NCBI GenBank assembly: GCA_000434555.1
Contig: FR880118.1
Coordinates: forward strand, 212,068-249,619
Source of the DNA: Clostridium sp. CAG:524
Lineage (GTDB): Bacteria > Bacillota_I > Bacilli_A > RF39 > UBA660
Direction: 5' to 3'
DNA: 37,552 nt
A program made the translations under genes and the position numbers. Shown here piece after piece: positions 8,466-18,199 of this stretch; the first letter of the stretch is position 1; each line of letters starts with the position of its first letter. The notes beneath the pieces were generated by a model. That model was not told the DNA's origin and did no database searches. It saw nothing but the letters and a program-made list of their open reading frames with translations.

Positions 8466-9205
8466 TCTTTATCACTCCCTATAAAATTATCAAGTACTCT
8501 TATTGTTTGCCCTAAATTTTCTAAATAAGCATAATGAGTACATCCTTCATATTTAACAAGCCCACAATTAGGTATTATTTTTTCAAGTTGTATCGCATCA
8601 TTAATTGACACAGCTTCATCATTAGTTCCCCATATTAACAATGTAGGACATTTTATCTTTTTAGCTTCTTCAGTTAAATCTAAATTAACATGATTTACTA
8701 ATATTTTTCTCATTGTTTCACTAGCATTTCTATAATCTGTTGAACCAACATGTTTTTTAACAAAACTCTCTAAGCCTTTAAGTCCAGGTATTTTCTTCAC
8801 TGCCTTATATACTTTCATTTTAAAAGTTGGTTTTGTTATATTTTGTTTATATGGACTTGCGAGTAAAACTAACTTCTTAGTTTTATATTTAGTAGCATAA
8901 GCTAATGATATCTTTCCACCAAATGAATGTCCTATTAATATTGGATTTTTTATTTTTAATTCACCTAACATTTCATTAACAGTATCAGCATAATCATAAA
9001 TACTCCATATTTCTTTAGGCTCATCACTACCTCCAAAGCCAGGTAAATCAACAATTAATACATTATATTTTTTAATAAATGGTTTAGCAATAGGCATCAT
9101 CATTTGTATATTCTGACCCCACCCATGCAAAAAAACTAATGAAGTATCACTATCATTATTATAATACTCATAATTAATATTTATGTTTCTTATAAACATT
9201 TGCAT
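8462..9205 (-). CDS. Alpha/beta hydrolase
   Basis: A 247-residue cytoplasmic serine hydrolase of the alpha/beta fold. The catalytic triad is visible: nucleophile in GHSFGG (Ser about residue 93), Asp in LLIWGTNDEAVS, and His in GCTHYAYLE near the end. The oxyanion region is LHGWGQN. No signal peptide. It is the first gene of a leftward operon with MurF (ATGA overlap, so translational coupling is likely) and Ddl; its stop is TGA, which shows UGA is a stop codon in this genome. The substrate is unknown; the context suggests an envelope-related ester or amide. An AGGTGA ribosome site precedes the ATG. Confidence 0.85.
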   Translation of the reverse strand: MQMFIRNININYEYYNNDSDTSLVFLHGWGQNIQMMMPIAKPFIKKYNVLIVDLPGFGGSDEPKEIWSIYDYADTVNEMLGELKIKNPILIGHSFGGKISLAYATKYKTKKLVLLASPYKQNITKPTFKMKVYKAVKKIPGLKGLESFVKKHVGSTDYRNASETMRKILVNHVNLDLTEEAKKIKCPTLLIWGTNDEAVSINDAIQLEKIIPNCGLVKYEGCTHYAYLENLGQTIRVLDNFIGSDKE

Positions 9206-9295
9206 TCTTTCACCTATTTAATTATAGCACATTACATAGATGTTTATACTTAATTACACACTTTATTTACGATATTTAAATACATTTTTATATTT

Positions 9296-10858
9296 TTATT
9301 GCTTTTTTGATAACATTTTTTCTTTTTTATCATTTTTTGATATTAATTTTTTAATTGTTTCTATAAATTTCTTTACACTTCCTATATCTTCTTTCTTACT
9401 TCTTATTTCAATTACTTTTAACATGCTTTCTAAATATTTTTGTTTTTCTTCACTATCAATTGTTTCATCTTTAACTAATTCTTCATAATCCTTGATAGTA
9501 TCATCTACTGATAAAACTTGTTTATATAATATCTCATTTATATTATGAATAAGAATTTCTAATTTTTCTTTTTCATTACCTTCAAAACGTTTACTTCTCT
9601 CTTTAAATTCTTCTCTTATTTTAAATAGTTCTAATGTAGTTCTTCTTCTAAAATCTCTTCCATACATCAAATTTAATACAGGATGTCTTACAAATATATC
9701 AATACCATTATCTAAAGCACTTTCATATATTTCTTCTAATTTACTTTCAAATAATTCATCAACAATATAAAATTTACCATTCAACTTTCTATATCTCATC
9801 TTATGCTGTTTTATATCTTTTTCATTTTCCTTACTCAAATCACTTTTAACACCAAGCATTTTTAAGTAACAATCAGTATACATTCTAGCATGTATTCTAG
9901 CATCAAGTTCAGTATATAAAAATTCATAATTATCTTCATAAAAATTTGGAGGTAACGCATTATATAATAAATAATCCATCATCATTATCATTTCATCATA
10001 TGTTAACTTTTTAACTCTTGTTATACTTTCTATTTGATACAAATGTCTTAATTCATGAAATACTGTATTTAGAAAATCATTATAATCTACTCTACCATTT
10101 TTAAATATAGTTCTATAATGTGAATAATCAACAAAAATCAAATTATTTTCATAAGTACCAAGTGATTTACTTGGTATATTTCTAAACCTAAAATAACAAA
10201 ATGTTTCATTTGAATATGCATAATTAGACACTAAACTATCAATTAAAGAATGTAATACATCTTTAGATAAAAGTATATTTTGTCTAATAGACTCTTTAAA
10301 GAAATAATCAACATACATTTGTGGAACTGGATATACAGCATATTTAAATATGTCATTTAATTTTTTATAGTTTTCACCATTCAAAGGAATATTTGTCTCT
10401 ATAAGCCTATCAAATTCTTTCAATTCTTCATACATCTTATCTTTTAAATGAAGACTATCAAAAAAATCATTTATTGCTTTAATTTGTTTTAAAGCAATAT
10501 CTTTATATTTATCTTTTTCTTTTTCATCATCTAATTCATTATTTAATTTTAAAGCTATTATATTATGCTTATATTCACTTAACATCTTTAATGTAACTCT
10601 TATATCATTATTAGTTCCAACTAAATACTTACTATATATATTTATAATAATTTCTATAAAATCATCTTCAATAATTAATTTAGATTTTCTTATACTTCTT
10701 TTTAAAGTTTTTGAAGCTAATAAAAAAACACATGATAAAATTTCATTTAAATTAATGTTTTTAAAATGTGATTTATTATTTTCATAATCTAATAACTTAT
10801 TAGATTCTTCTTTACTAATACATATTTTATATACATCTTTTTCTCTCAACCTTGTCAT
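9296..10858 (-). CDS. Uncharacterised HExxH protein (putative zinc metallopeptidase)
   Basis: A 520-residue, mostly charged, soluble protein with no signal peptide. A zincin-type motif FHELRHLYQ lies at about residues 267-271, followed about 55 residues later by a Glu/Asp-rich stretch (TELDARIHARMY) that may supply the third metal ligand. The first half is helical. The C-terminal third is Lys/Glu-rich and looks like coiled coil. I recognise no named family. The same arrangement (HExxH, then an ExxA-type helix) appears in the 329-residue protein at 26836-27825. Transcribed alone between the CmpB-type membrane protein and the ddl operon. Peptidase activity is inferred from the motif only. Confidence 0.6.
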   Translation of the reverse strand: MTRLREKDVYKICISKEESNKLLDYENNKSHFKNINLNEILSCVFLLASKTLKRSIRKSKLIIEDDFIEIIINIYSKYLVGTNNDIRVTLKMLSEYKHNIIALKLNNELDDEKEKDKYKDIALKQIKAINDFFDSLHLKDKMYEELKEFDRLIETNIPLNGENYKKLNDIFKYAVYPVPQMYVDYFFKESIRQNILLSKDVLHSLIDSLVSNYAYSNETFCYFRFRNIPSKSLGTYENNLIFVDYSHYRTIFKNGRVDYNDFLNTVFHELRHLYQIESITRVKKLTYDEMIMMMDYLLYNALPPNFYEDNYEFLYTELDARIHARMYTDCYLKMLGVKSDLSKENEKDIKQHKMRYRKLNGKFYIVDELFESKLEEIYESALDNGIDIFVRHPVLNLMYGRDFRRRTTLELFKIREEFKERSKRFEGNEKEKLEILIHNINEILYKQVLSVDDTIKDYEELVKDETIDSEEKQKYLESMLKVIEIRSKKEDIGSVKKFIETIKKLISKNDKKEKMLSKKQ

Positions 10859-10902
10859 ACTATTCCTTTGTGAAAGATATTATAACACAATTATATATTT
10901 TT

Positions 10903-11613
10903 TTATTTATTATTTTTATTTCTTGTTAACTTTTTTATATGTTTTTTATAATTATGTATATAAGGCTTTAAATCCATTGAAGATTTAAGTGGAAATATAA
11001 ATGAATATTTTTCTTTTGCTTTTTTTTGATGTTCTTTAACTGTTCTTTTAAACTCTTCATATCTAATTGTTGCTCCGCTTTCTTTAGCATACTTTCTAAC
11101 TTTAGATAATAATTTTGTAGAGTAAGCATAGTCAATAATAATAGTTGCCATAAACATACCAAGTACAAACGAAAATATAATATGATTATTGAACCATATA
11201 ACTTTATCAAGTATAAATTCAGATAAAAAGAAATAGTATAATGCACTAATAAATGTCCATATAAGTGAAAATAATGGACAAATTATTCCTTTATAGTTTC
11301 CCCAATTATTACTATAATCCCATAATTTAACAGGTTTATTAACAAATGAAAGACCGCCAATAAGCTCTATTAATGTCATAGCAGCACCCATCAATATAAT
11401 AACTAATATACTAGGTAAATGCATTTCATAAAAAGTTAAATAAATAACTGTCAAAGTACAAAGACCAAATCCATATATAGGTAAATATGGTCCAACTAAA
11501 AATCCAGGATTAACCCAATATCCATGAGCAAGTCTTCTATAAAATAGTTCAAGTATCCATCCAAATGTACACCCTATAAAAAATAAAAATACAATATCAA
11601 GAAATATAACCAT
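10903..11613 (-). CDS. Putative ABC-transporter type IV membrane protein (CmpB-like)
   Basis: A 236-residue membrane protein with about six hydrophobic segments. The block GWILELFYRRLAHGYWVNPGFLVGPYLPIYGFG is the signature of the family called ABC_trans_CmpB (PF06541), found across Firmicutes; ELIGG and NYKGIICPLFSLIW are further conserved blocks. The name suggests transport, but the function is not established. I start it at the ATG at 11613, with GGTG six bases upstream; a GTG at 11625 in the same frame is possible. Its C-terminus is basic and cytoplasmic. Its own promoter probably lies in the 150-base gap to its right. Confidence 0.75.
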   Translation of the reverse strand: MVIFLDIVFLFFIGCTFGWILELFYRRLAHGYWVNPGFLVGPYLPIYGFGLCTLTVIYLTFYEMHLPSILVIILMGAAMTLIELIGGLSFVNKPVKLWDYSNNWGNYKGIICPLFSLIWTFISALYYFFLSEFILDKVIWFNNHIIFSFVLGMFMATIIIDYAYSTKLLSKVRKYAKESGATIRYEEFKRTVKEHQKKAKEKYSFIFPLKSSMDLKPYIHNYKKHIKKLTRNKNNK

Positions 11614-11776
11614 ATTATTCACCACTTTCTTATATAATCATTATAGCATATTTTTATATCGTATTATTGCAATTTATTATACACAATTTACTGTTTTCAT
11701 GTATATTTGTTTAAATAAAAAACAATACTCCATTATCAACATTTCTATTAATAATATTCATATTGTTTTTGTAATA

Positions 11777-12469
11777 TTATTTTATTTTAGTTAAATTATC
11801 AAAATCTATATCGTGGTATGCAATCTTATAGAAATCATATGTATTGCTTCCTCTTGAAGTATTTTTTACATTAATTTTATTTTTACCTTTGTAATACCAG
11901 AATCCACCAACATTATATATTTTATCTTTATCCCATCCAAGTGATATTAATAAATTCTTAGTCATACCAGCATATCCACCACCACCACACATTAAGAATA
12001 TATTTTTATCTTTTGGAAATAAATATTCAAGTATTTCTAAAGATTCAGCATAGTTAGCAGTATATTTACCATCTTTTTCAGTAAATAAAGTTTCTCCTTC
12101 ATAAGTTTTACCTACTTCTTTTGGAAGTCCAGTAACATTAACTAAATATGGATAAGGTACAACTTCAAATCCCCTAACAAATCCTGACAAATAAGCATCT
12201 CCACCTATTGCTTCATAATTTCCTGGATCTTTAAGCATTCTCATATCTCTATATACAGAATCACTTCTATCTAAATAATTATCAATTGTCTCTTCATAAA
12301 TATTTTTATCAATTCCAAATTGTGTACCTCTTATTCCTTCTGTTATTTCAGGCTTTGGTAAAGAAGAATTATTATTATCACATGACTTATTAAATATAAG
12401 ATAGCTTAAAACTCCACCTACTAAAATGCTTAATATAATTGTTATCACAAGTTTTATTGTCTTACTCAT
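11777..12469 (-). CDS. Membrane-anchored rhodanese-like protein
   Basis: A 230-residue protein with one N-terminal anchor (about residues 5-28) and an exported domain. The second half looks like a rhodanese: an active-site loop MCGGGGYAG with Cys161 leading the loop, then an LLISLGWDKDKIYNVGGFWYY stretch matching the usual end of the fold. A sulfur-transfer or phosphatase-like role outside the membrane is inferred. I start it at the ATG at 12469, giving a clean K-rich signal anchor, with AAGGAG upstream; a longer in-frame start at 12502 has no ribosome site. The Cys after the anchor is not in a good lipobox. Confidence 0.65.
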   Translation of the reverse strand: MSKTIKLVITIILSILVGGVLSYLIFNKSCDNNNSSLPKPEITEGIRGTQFGIDKNIYEETIDNYLDRSDSVYRDMRMLKDPGNYEAIGGDAYLSGFVRGFEVVPYPYLVNVTGLPKEVGKTYEGETLFTEKDGKYTANYAESLEILEYLFPKDKNIFLMCGGGGYAGMTKNLLISLGWDKDKIYNVGGFWYYKGKNKINVKNTSRGSNTYDFYKIAYHDIDFDNLTKIK

Positions 12470-12562
12470 AATTACTTTTAACTCCTTTCTTGATTCAATC
12501 ATAATACATATAATAAATATAGTATATAATTTGATAGTTGAATTACTAAAGTTAGAGTTGAG

Positions 12563-13300
12563 TTATGAAAGAAGTTTAAATACACTTGTTAAGTCTTCAT
12601 TAATTATGAGGGTTGCTCTTTTATCATATGGAGTTTCATCATTATTAATTATTACTAAATTTTTACCTCTAAAATAATTTATTAAACTGGCAGCTGGTTC
12701 TACTATTAAAGATGTACCAGCAACTATCAACAAATCACATTCACTTATATATTTTTCTGCCAAAACAAAATCTTCAGGTAACATTTCTCCATAAAGAACA
12801 ACATTTGGCTTAATAATACTTCCACATTCACATCTTGGAATATCTTCACTATTAAAAACATATTCAGCAGAATATTCTTTTCCACATTTTATGCAATGAT
12901 TTTTATATATTGTTCCGTGAAGTTCTAATACATTTTTACTTCCTGCTTTTTGATGAAGTCCATCTATATTTTGAGTTATTATTGCTTTTAGTTTTCCTAA
13001 TTGTTCTAATTTTGCTAAATACTCATGTACAATATTTGGTTTAACATTTAACGAATTCATATTTGCTTTATAATACTTATAAAATTCTTTAGTGAAACTA
13101 TAAAAGCATGATACACTCAGCATAAATTCAGGTGAAACATTTAATAAATTATTTTTCTCATTATATAATCCATCTTTACTTCTAAAATCTTTAAGTCCAC
13201 TAGCAGTTGAAACACCCGCTCCTCCAAAGAAAACAATATTATTTGATTCTTTTATTATTTCCTTTAATTCTCTTATTTTTTTTTGATTTATTTTATTCAT
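12563..13300 (-). CDS. Sir2-family NAD-dependent protein deacylase
   Basis: Removes acyl groups from lysines using NAD+, in the cytoplasm. The NAD-binding GAGVSTASGLKDFRSKDGLY, the catalytic TQNIDGLHQKAG and ELHG, and the zinc tetrad CIKCGKEY...CECGS (two CxxC-type pairs, the second CxC) are all visible. The 245-residue length is normal for bacterial sirtuins. It is leftward, downstream of the NPKTG surface-protein gene, from which it is separated by an intrinsic terminator, and upstream of the rhodanese. No target is implied by the neighbours. Confidence 0.93.
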   Translation of the reverse strand: MNKINQKKIRELKEIIKESNNIVFFGGAGVSTASGLKDFRSKDGLYNEKNNLLNVSPEFMLSVSCFYSFTKEFYKYYKANMNSLNVKPNIVHEYLAKLEQLGKLKAIITQNIDGLHQKAGSKNVLELHGTIYKNHCIKCGKEYSAEYVFNSEDIPRCECGSIIKPNVVLYGEMLPEDFVLAEKYISECDLLIVAGTSLIVEPAASLINYFRGKNLVIINNDETPYDKRATLIINEDLTSVFKLLS

Positions 13301-13378
13301 AACAGTCTACTATTCCCTTCTATTAATTAAAATAAATAACTATATTATATATCATACATCAATTATAGCATTTAAAAA

Positions 13379-13400
13379 GAGTAAAATGTTATTTTTACTC
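13379..13400 (-). terminator. Intrinsic terminator after the NPKTG protein
   Basis: GAGTAAAA at 13379-13386 pairs with TTTTACTC at 13393-13400; on the minus strand a T run follows. Confidence 0.65.
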
Positions 13401-13411
13401 CACATGTTTTA

Positions 13412-14446
13412 CTATAATTGATTTATTGGTGATTTATTTTTTGAAATAACTTGTAATACTATTCCACAAGTGAATACTAATAATAACATAGCAATTGGAA
13501 AAGATACTCCTGTTTTAGGATTTTCAGGTACATTATTAATAGTTCCATTAGTTGAAATAGATATTATATCACTATATTTTTCAGCACCAACAATAACAGT
13601 TTTATAATAATAAGTAGTTCCAGATTTTAAATTAGAATCAGTATATCCAGTTGAATTTACACAATCAATAGGTGTATTAGTTATTTTTTCATAATTTCCA
13701 TCAATACTTTCTGATCTATATATATGACAATTAATTTTTGTATCGCTACTTAAATTATCAAGTGATACATTTGGATATATTGTTATAGAATTTTCAGTAA
13801 CATCACTACCCTTTATTGTAGGTGTTATTGCATTTATTATTTCTTTATTAGGATCATCACTAATCGCAACACCATATTTAGTCGCAAAAGCATCTATTTT
13901 TTCAGTATCAAATGATATTTTAAAATATCTTACAAAATCACCACTGTATTTAAGCGTTCCATTTTCACTTTCTTCTTCAAAATTATAATGCTCTCCTTCA
14001 AGTACAATGCCATCTTTTTCATATGTTAATGATTTCATACTTTCATCATTACTTAAAGTAATATTTTCATGACCGCTTAATTTAAACATAGATTCAAGTA
14101 TTCCAGATAGCATAAATAAAGTACTTAAATCATCTGAACAATTTTCTTTAGTAAGAATAACATCTCTATTGCTATATTCTAAATATTCATCAGTATACTT
14201 AAATGAATAAATTTTTTCAGTACCAGCATATACATCTATTGTTTTATCTACTTCATTTACTTTAGATTCAATTTTTGATGTACTCATATTATTAAGTTCC
14301 TTAATTGTCGGTGAATTATTGAATCCATCATTAAACTCATTAATTGATACAACTCTTGCATTTATATTTGTTAATGAAGTTAAAAATATTAACAATACTA
14401 TAAACACAGAAACAATTCTTTTAACACTCTTTTTAAAACATTTCAT
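13412..14446 (-). CDS. Sortase-anchored surface protein with NPKTG signal
   Basis: A 344-residue exported protein. It has an N-terminal signal peptide (basic KKSVKR, then a hydrophobic run to about residue 30) and a cell-wall sorting signal at the end: NPKTG, then a hydrophobic segment and a short charged tail (SKNKS). The central part is unrecognised. Residues of about 205-300 look like a fibronectin type III domain (ATPTIKGSDVTENSITIYP and TYYYKTVIVGAE). NPKTG is the type of signal used by class B sortases, and a class B sortase is at 837-1652. Single gene with a terminator on its 3' side. Binding partner unknown. Confidence 0.75.
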   Translation of the reverse strand: MKCFKKSVKRIVSVFIVLLIFLTSLTNINARVVSINEFNDGFNNSPTIKELNNMSTSKIESKVNEVDKTIDVYAGTEKIYSFKYTDEYLEYSNRDVILTKENCSDDLSTLFMLSGILESMFKLSGHENITLSNDESMKSLTYEKDGIVLEGEHYNFEEESENGTLKYSGDFVRYFKISFDTEKIDAFATKYGVAISDDPNKEIINAITPTIKGSDVTENSITIYPNVSLDNLSSDTKINCHIYRSESIDGNYEKITNTPIDCVNSTGYTDSNLKSGTTYYYKTVIVGAEKYSDIISISTNGTINNVPENPKTGVSFPIAMLLLVFTCGIVLQVISKNKSPINQL

Positions 14447-14527
14447 TTTACTACCATCCTACTCTATATATTCTATATAAAGTATAACAATTTATAATAT
14501 TTTTATCAATAAAATTTTGCAAAATAA

Positions 14528-14551
14528 AAGTAGCATGTTTATGTGCTACTT
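14528..14551 (-). terminator. Intrinsic terminator after tRNA-Trp
   Basis: AAGTAGCA (14528-14535) pairs with TGCTACTT (14544-14551), followed on the minus strand by TTATTTT. It lies directly downstream of the tRNA. Confidence 0.7.
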
Positions 14552-14563
14552 AGTTTATAAAAT

Positions 14564-14638
14564 TGGCAGGGGTAGAAGGACTCGAACCCTCCCCAACGGT
14601 TTTGGAGACCGGCATGCTACCACTGACACCATACCCCT
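14564..14638 (-). tRNA. trnW: tRNA-Trp (CCA anticodon)
   Basis: On the minus strand the acceptor stem AGGGGTA pairs with TACCCCT, the T-loop GGTTCGAGTCC is present, and the anticodon loop CTCCAAA carries CCA. The CCA tail is encoded in the DNA (GCCA at the end). The gene is 75 bases including CCA. With this anticodon only UGG is read, which agrees with UGA being a stop. It ends in its own terminator. Confidence 0.96.
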
Positions 14639-14799
14639 ATCAGTGTGCTTTTCATAAAAAGCAATTTAATTATACAATAACAAAATAGATAAATCAACTT
14701 TTTATTAACATTTTTTCTAAGCAATGCTTAATTAATGCATGTTATTAACTTTTTATTAACATTTCTATTTATTTGTATAAAATATATTAGGTGAAGAAT

Positions 14800-15228
14800 A
14801 TGCTTATTAAATATAATAATAAAGAACTTGATTTATGTGCAAGACTTATGAGAGCTGAAGCTCTTGCTGAAGGAGAACTTGCTATGCTAATGGTGGGAAA
14901 TGTAATCGTTAATAGAGCTATCGCAAATTGTTTGGATTTTAAAAATATAAGAAGTATAAGTGATGTAGTTTATCAAAAACCTGGAGGATTTGTAGGTACT
15001 AATAGTCAATTATTCAATAATGGTAGCGCTACTAATAAAGAAAAAGAACTTGCCAAAAGAGTATTAAAAGGAGAATATTATTACCCAGCAACAAATGCTT
15101 TATGGTTTTATGGTCCAAAAAAAGGAGAAGAATGTAAGGGAACTTGGTTTGGTCAAAGAAATACTGGTAGATATAAAAGTCATTGTTTTTATGCTCCTGA
15201 CCCTGGAGTATGCAACGAACTATATTAA
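14800..15228 (+). CDS. cwlJ: CwlJ/SleB-like cell wall hydrolase
   Basis: Hydrolase_2 family enzyme that cuts the glycan of peptidoglycan; the family works on spore cortex at germination. The ATG at 14800 (AGGTGA upstream) gives 142 residues, the same as CwlJ, with no signal peptide, as in CwlJ. The family's catalytic Glu region is visible in MRAEALAEGELAMLMVGNVIVNRA; the NRTN-like and WF blocks follow (ALWFYGPKKGEECKGTWFG, HCFYAP). A GTG at 14791 is the alternative start. The gene stands alone on the + strand, convergent with the amidase remnant. Whether the organism still sporulates is open. Confidence 0.85.
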   Translation: MLIKYNNKELDLCARLMRAEALAEGELAMLMVGNVIVNRAIANCLDFKNIRSISDVVYQKPGGFVGTNSQLFNNGSATNKEKELAKRVLKGEYYYPATNALWFYGPKKGEECKGTWFGQRNTGRYKSHCFYAPDPGVCNELY

Positions 15229-15250
15229 AATTAAAACATTCTAGCAATAC

Positions 15251-15276
15251 AAAACATGTCATAATCGACATGTTTT
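15251..15276. terminator. Bidirectional terminator between cwlJ and amidase remnant
   Basis: AAAACATGTC (15251-15260) pairs with GACATGTTTT (15267-15276) around a 6-base loop; A and T runs on both sides let it work in either direction. Confidence 0.7.
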
Positions 15277-16373
15277 TACGTTGTAGGAAGTAATAATTTT
15301 TGACCTATTTGTAGTACTGTTGAATCTAAGTTATTTATTGTTTTCAATTTATTAACAGTTGTATTATACTTATTAGCTATCTTCCATAATGAATCACCAG
15401 ATTTTACTATATATGTATTATAATTTGTAGAACCAGGTATTTTTAACACTTGACCTATTTGTAATGTATTTGTTTTTAAATTATTAAGTTTTTTTATATC
15501 ACTAACAGTAACACCATATTTATTAGCGATGGTATTTAAATTGTCGCCCTTTTGAACAATATAGTTTACCTCACCAGTTGAAGAATTTGGTATTTCTAAA
15601 ACTTGACCTATCTTTAATATATTAGATGTTACATTATTTTTCTCTTTTATATCATTAATAGATACATTATACTTTTCAGCAATGTCATATAAAGTGTCGC
15701 CTTTCTTCACTGTATAAATATTATCATTTTTTGTACCCAAATTATTTGTTTTAGGTATAAATAATTGCTGATTAATAGTTAATTTATCAGATTTTAAATT
15801 ATTTATAGATTTTAATGTTGAAACAGTTGTGTCATATTTTTTTGCTATGTCCCAAAGATTGTCTCCATTTTTAACTTTATATATTAAATATTCATCAGGA
15901 TTTTTTTCGTCATTTTTAGCTATCTTTAATGTTTGCCCTATTTTAAGATTATTTGTTGATAATTTGTTTAATTCTTTAAGTTCGTTTACAGTCATTCCAT
16001 ACTTATGTGCTATATCCCATAAATTATCACCTTTTTTAACAGTATAATATCCTTCACCTACTGGAGCTTTATATGGTAAGTTTTTATAATCAAGAACAGC
16101 CCTTATAACAGCTTCAGCATAATTTTCATAATTGTTTTTAATTTGCTCAACATCATCTTTAGGACTATCAATAAATCCATATTCAACAGTCACAGTCTCA
16201 TTGTTAGGAGTATCTCTCTGCATAAAATAATAATCTTTTATTGGATTACTTGGAAGTCTTTGTTGATAATACTTTCTTACGTTTTGCCCTTCTTTTTCCA
16301 ATTCATTAAGTATTTTTTTTGAAAGAGTACTATTATTTCGAAGAGCGTAGATTACTTCAGCACCATCACCACC
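15276..16373 (-). pseudogene. LysM N-acetylmuramoyl-L-alanine amidase, 3' part (split by element)
   Basis: The C-terminal part of the amidase whose 5' part is at 22036-22298. From 16371 the frame reads GDGAEVIYALRN and continues through the end of the amidase fold, including the catalytic Glu in TVTVEYGF (Glu151 of the rejoined protein), followed by five LysM repeats (each about 45 residues, with GDNLWDIA or GDTLYDIA cores) that bind peptidoglycan. The nearest in-frame start is a TTG at 16301 without a good ribosome site, so this part is probably untranslated while the element is in place. Joined to the 5' part it makes one 452-residue Amidase_3 protein. Reversible loss is possible because the recombinase may excise the element. 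Confidence 0.88.
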
Positions 16374-16388
16374 GCGAACCCGTCAAGC
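16361..16388. other. Left attachment junction
   Basis: Host side (amidase) is to the left and element to the right of the CC core at 16372-16373. On the minus strand the element arm reads TTGACGGGTTCGC before GG; the host arm is TGGTGATGGTGC. Inferred from the split reading frame. Confidence 0.7.
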
Positions 16389-16418
16389 GCTCGTTTAATT
16401 GACTAAAAAAATAAATAC

Positions 16419-18008
16419 TTAACTTTTAATCTTATCATTTTCAATAATTTTAAACTTATAATATATTTCTACATTTCTATCTTTATCAATAACTATCTTG
16501 TCTATTACACTTAACAATAATTCTCTTGTAAGATTTTTTAAATCTAATAATTTTTTAATTTTATTAATTATTTCAGATATTTTATCATCATAACTAACAA
16601 TACTACCAACTTTCTTTTCTTGCCTTTTAATTTTTTCTTGTAACTTTTTAATATCTTTTTCATACCCATTTTGAACAATTTCAAAAACAGTATCGGTTAA
16701 TAACTTTTTATATCTATCACTAAATAGATTTACTAAAAGTTGTTTCTTCTCTTCAAGTGATTTTTTTAAACTTTCAAGGTTTTCAACATCTTTATCTTTA
16801 TAATCATTCATTCTTTTATTAACTTCATTTGATAAATAATCTATATCTAAATTATCTATAAATTTCTTTAAAGTATGTTTTACTCTTTTCAAAATTGCTT
16901 CTTCAAGTGGATCATATGGCATAAAGTGTGATACACATTGTTTATCTTTAGTATCTCTAGTAAATTTATTACAATTGATTGTCCAGTAATCTAATTTATT
17001 TCGATAATTAATGGTTAACCCATTACCACATTCTTTACAAATAAATAAGTTTTCTAATAATCTTTTTTCTCTATTTGCCCTAATTTTAGGCATTGTATAT
17101 TTACCTTTATTATTTATTTCATTAAATGTAGCTTTATCGACAAGCGGTTCATGTGTATTTTCAACAATTATCCAATTAACTTCTGGAACATACACTTTCT
17201 TTTTAGATTTATAACTTATTTTAGCTTCTTTATTTTGAACCATATCGCCAGTATATATTCGATTAATTAAAATAGTTTTAACACTCTTAACATTCCATTT
17301 ATTTAATTTAACTGGTAGATTTTTGTAAGCACTTGGAGTTAGTATTCCTGAATCATTTAATTTATCGGCTATATCACTCATACTCATACCACTTGAAAAC
17401 CATTCAAAAATATTCCTTACATTATCTGCTGTTTCTGGATCAAGTATTAAATGTCCTTTATCTTCTGGATCTCTCATATAACCATATGATGGTCTACTTC
17501 CAATAAAATCACCTGCCATTTTTTTAGAACGAAGAACATCTCTTACTTTATATGAATTCTGTTTACTATAATAATCATTACAAGCAACAATAAATGTTGA
17601 TGAATCATTACTTGGTTGATTTTTAAAACTATCATAATTTTCCATAACAGATATAAATCTTATTCTATTTTCTGGAAAAAAAGTTTCAATATAATAACCT
17701 GTCATTACATGATCCCTTCCTAATCTTGATAAATCCTTAACGATTACCATATTGATTCTCTTATTTCTAATATCTTGAATCATCCTTTTAAACCCTGGTC
17801 TATCAAAATTAGTTCCAGAATAACCATCATCTATATATTCTTCTTCTAAAATATAATAATTATTAGCTACAAAAGTTTTTAAAATATTTCTTTGATTAAT
17901 TACACTTTCACTATCAGATTCAAATTTCTTATCAGTATCCTCTTGTGAAAGTCTTATATATATTCCTACTTTATAAATTGTATTGTTTTCAAAATTTCTA
18001 TTAAACAT
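16419..18008 (-). CDS. Large serine recombinase (integrase/excisionase of the element)
   Basis: A 529-residue site-specific recombinase of the resolvase/TnpX type that inserts and excises the element. The N-terminal catalytic domain has Ser21 in YIRLSQED, followed by NQR and the conserved VIVKDLSRLGRDH. The recombinase domain follows (GYMRDPEDKGHLILDPE), then a zinc ribbon with two Cys pairs (CKECGNG and a pair near NCNKF...QC), and a long coiled coil (about residues 390-490) involved in subunit interactions. The ribosome site GGAAGGAGG directly precedes the ATG. It lies next to the left junction, as is usual for integrases. It probably shares a transcript with the 51-codon ORF. Confidence 0.94.
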   Translation of the reverse strand: MFNRNFENNTIYKVGIYIRLSQEDTDKKFESDSESVINQRNILKTFVANNYYILEEEYIDDGYSGTNFDRPGFKRMIQDIRNKRINMVIVKDLSRLGRDHVMTGYYIETFFPENRIRFISVMENYDSFKNQPSNDSSTFIVACNDYYSKQNSYKVRDVLRSKKMAGDFIGSRPSYGYMRDPEDKGHLILDPETADNVRNIFEWFSSGMSMSDIADKLNDSGILTPSAYKNLPVKLNKWNVKSVKTILINRIYTGDMVQNKEAKISYKSKKKVYVPEVNWIIVENTHEPLVDKATFNEINNKGKYTMPKIRANREKRLLENLFICKECGNGLTINYRNKLDYWTINCNKFTRDTKDKQCVSHFMPYDPLEEAILKRVKHTLKKFIDNLDIDYLSNEVNKRMNDYKDKDVENLESLKKSLEEKKQLLVNLFSDRYKKLLTDTVFEIVQNGYEKDIKKLQEKIKRQEKKVGSIVSYDDKISEIINKIKKLLDLKNLTRELLLSVIDKIVIDKDRNVEIYYKFKIIENDKIKS

Positions 18009-18043
18009 TTTCCTCCTTCCTTTTAGTCAGTAATAGGCTCCTT

Positions 18044-18199
18044 CTAAGACATGTTGATGTTAGCATCATTTTTTAAATTATGCAAATTATCATTAGATAT
18101 ATTTAATGTATAAATTAAATAATCTAAAATAATATCTTGAAAGTTTCTATTATTACTAAAATTTTCTTCTTTTATTTTTAATTGTTTATTTACTAGCAT
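18044..18199 (-). CDS. 51-residue protein of the element
   Basis: A short ORF (MLVNKQLKIKEEN...) just upstream of the recombinase on the same strand. AGGAGGT is 11 bases before its ATG. The protein is hydrophilic and Asn-rich with one short hydrophobic helix (FQDIILDYLIYTLNI). I recognise no family. Its size and place, between the RM genes and the recombinase, fit a recombination directionality factor, but that is only inference. Its ribosome site is partly in a terminator-like hairpin, so translation may be controlled by whether transcription comes from hsdS. Confidence 0.5.
   Translation of the reverse strand: MLVNKQLKIKEENFSNNRNFQDIILDYLIYTLNISNDNLHNLKNDANINMS

Noticed and set aside
9240..9488. 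82-codon + strand frame
   Set aside because: Low-complexity Phe/Leu/Ser sequence antisense to the Lys/Glu-rich end of the HExxH gene.
15276..16301. LysM gene as a stand-alone protein starting at the TTG at 16301
   Set aside because: No ribosome site; the frame continues upstream to 16373 and matches the second half of the amidase at 22036-22298.
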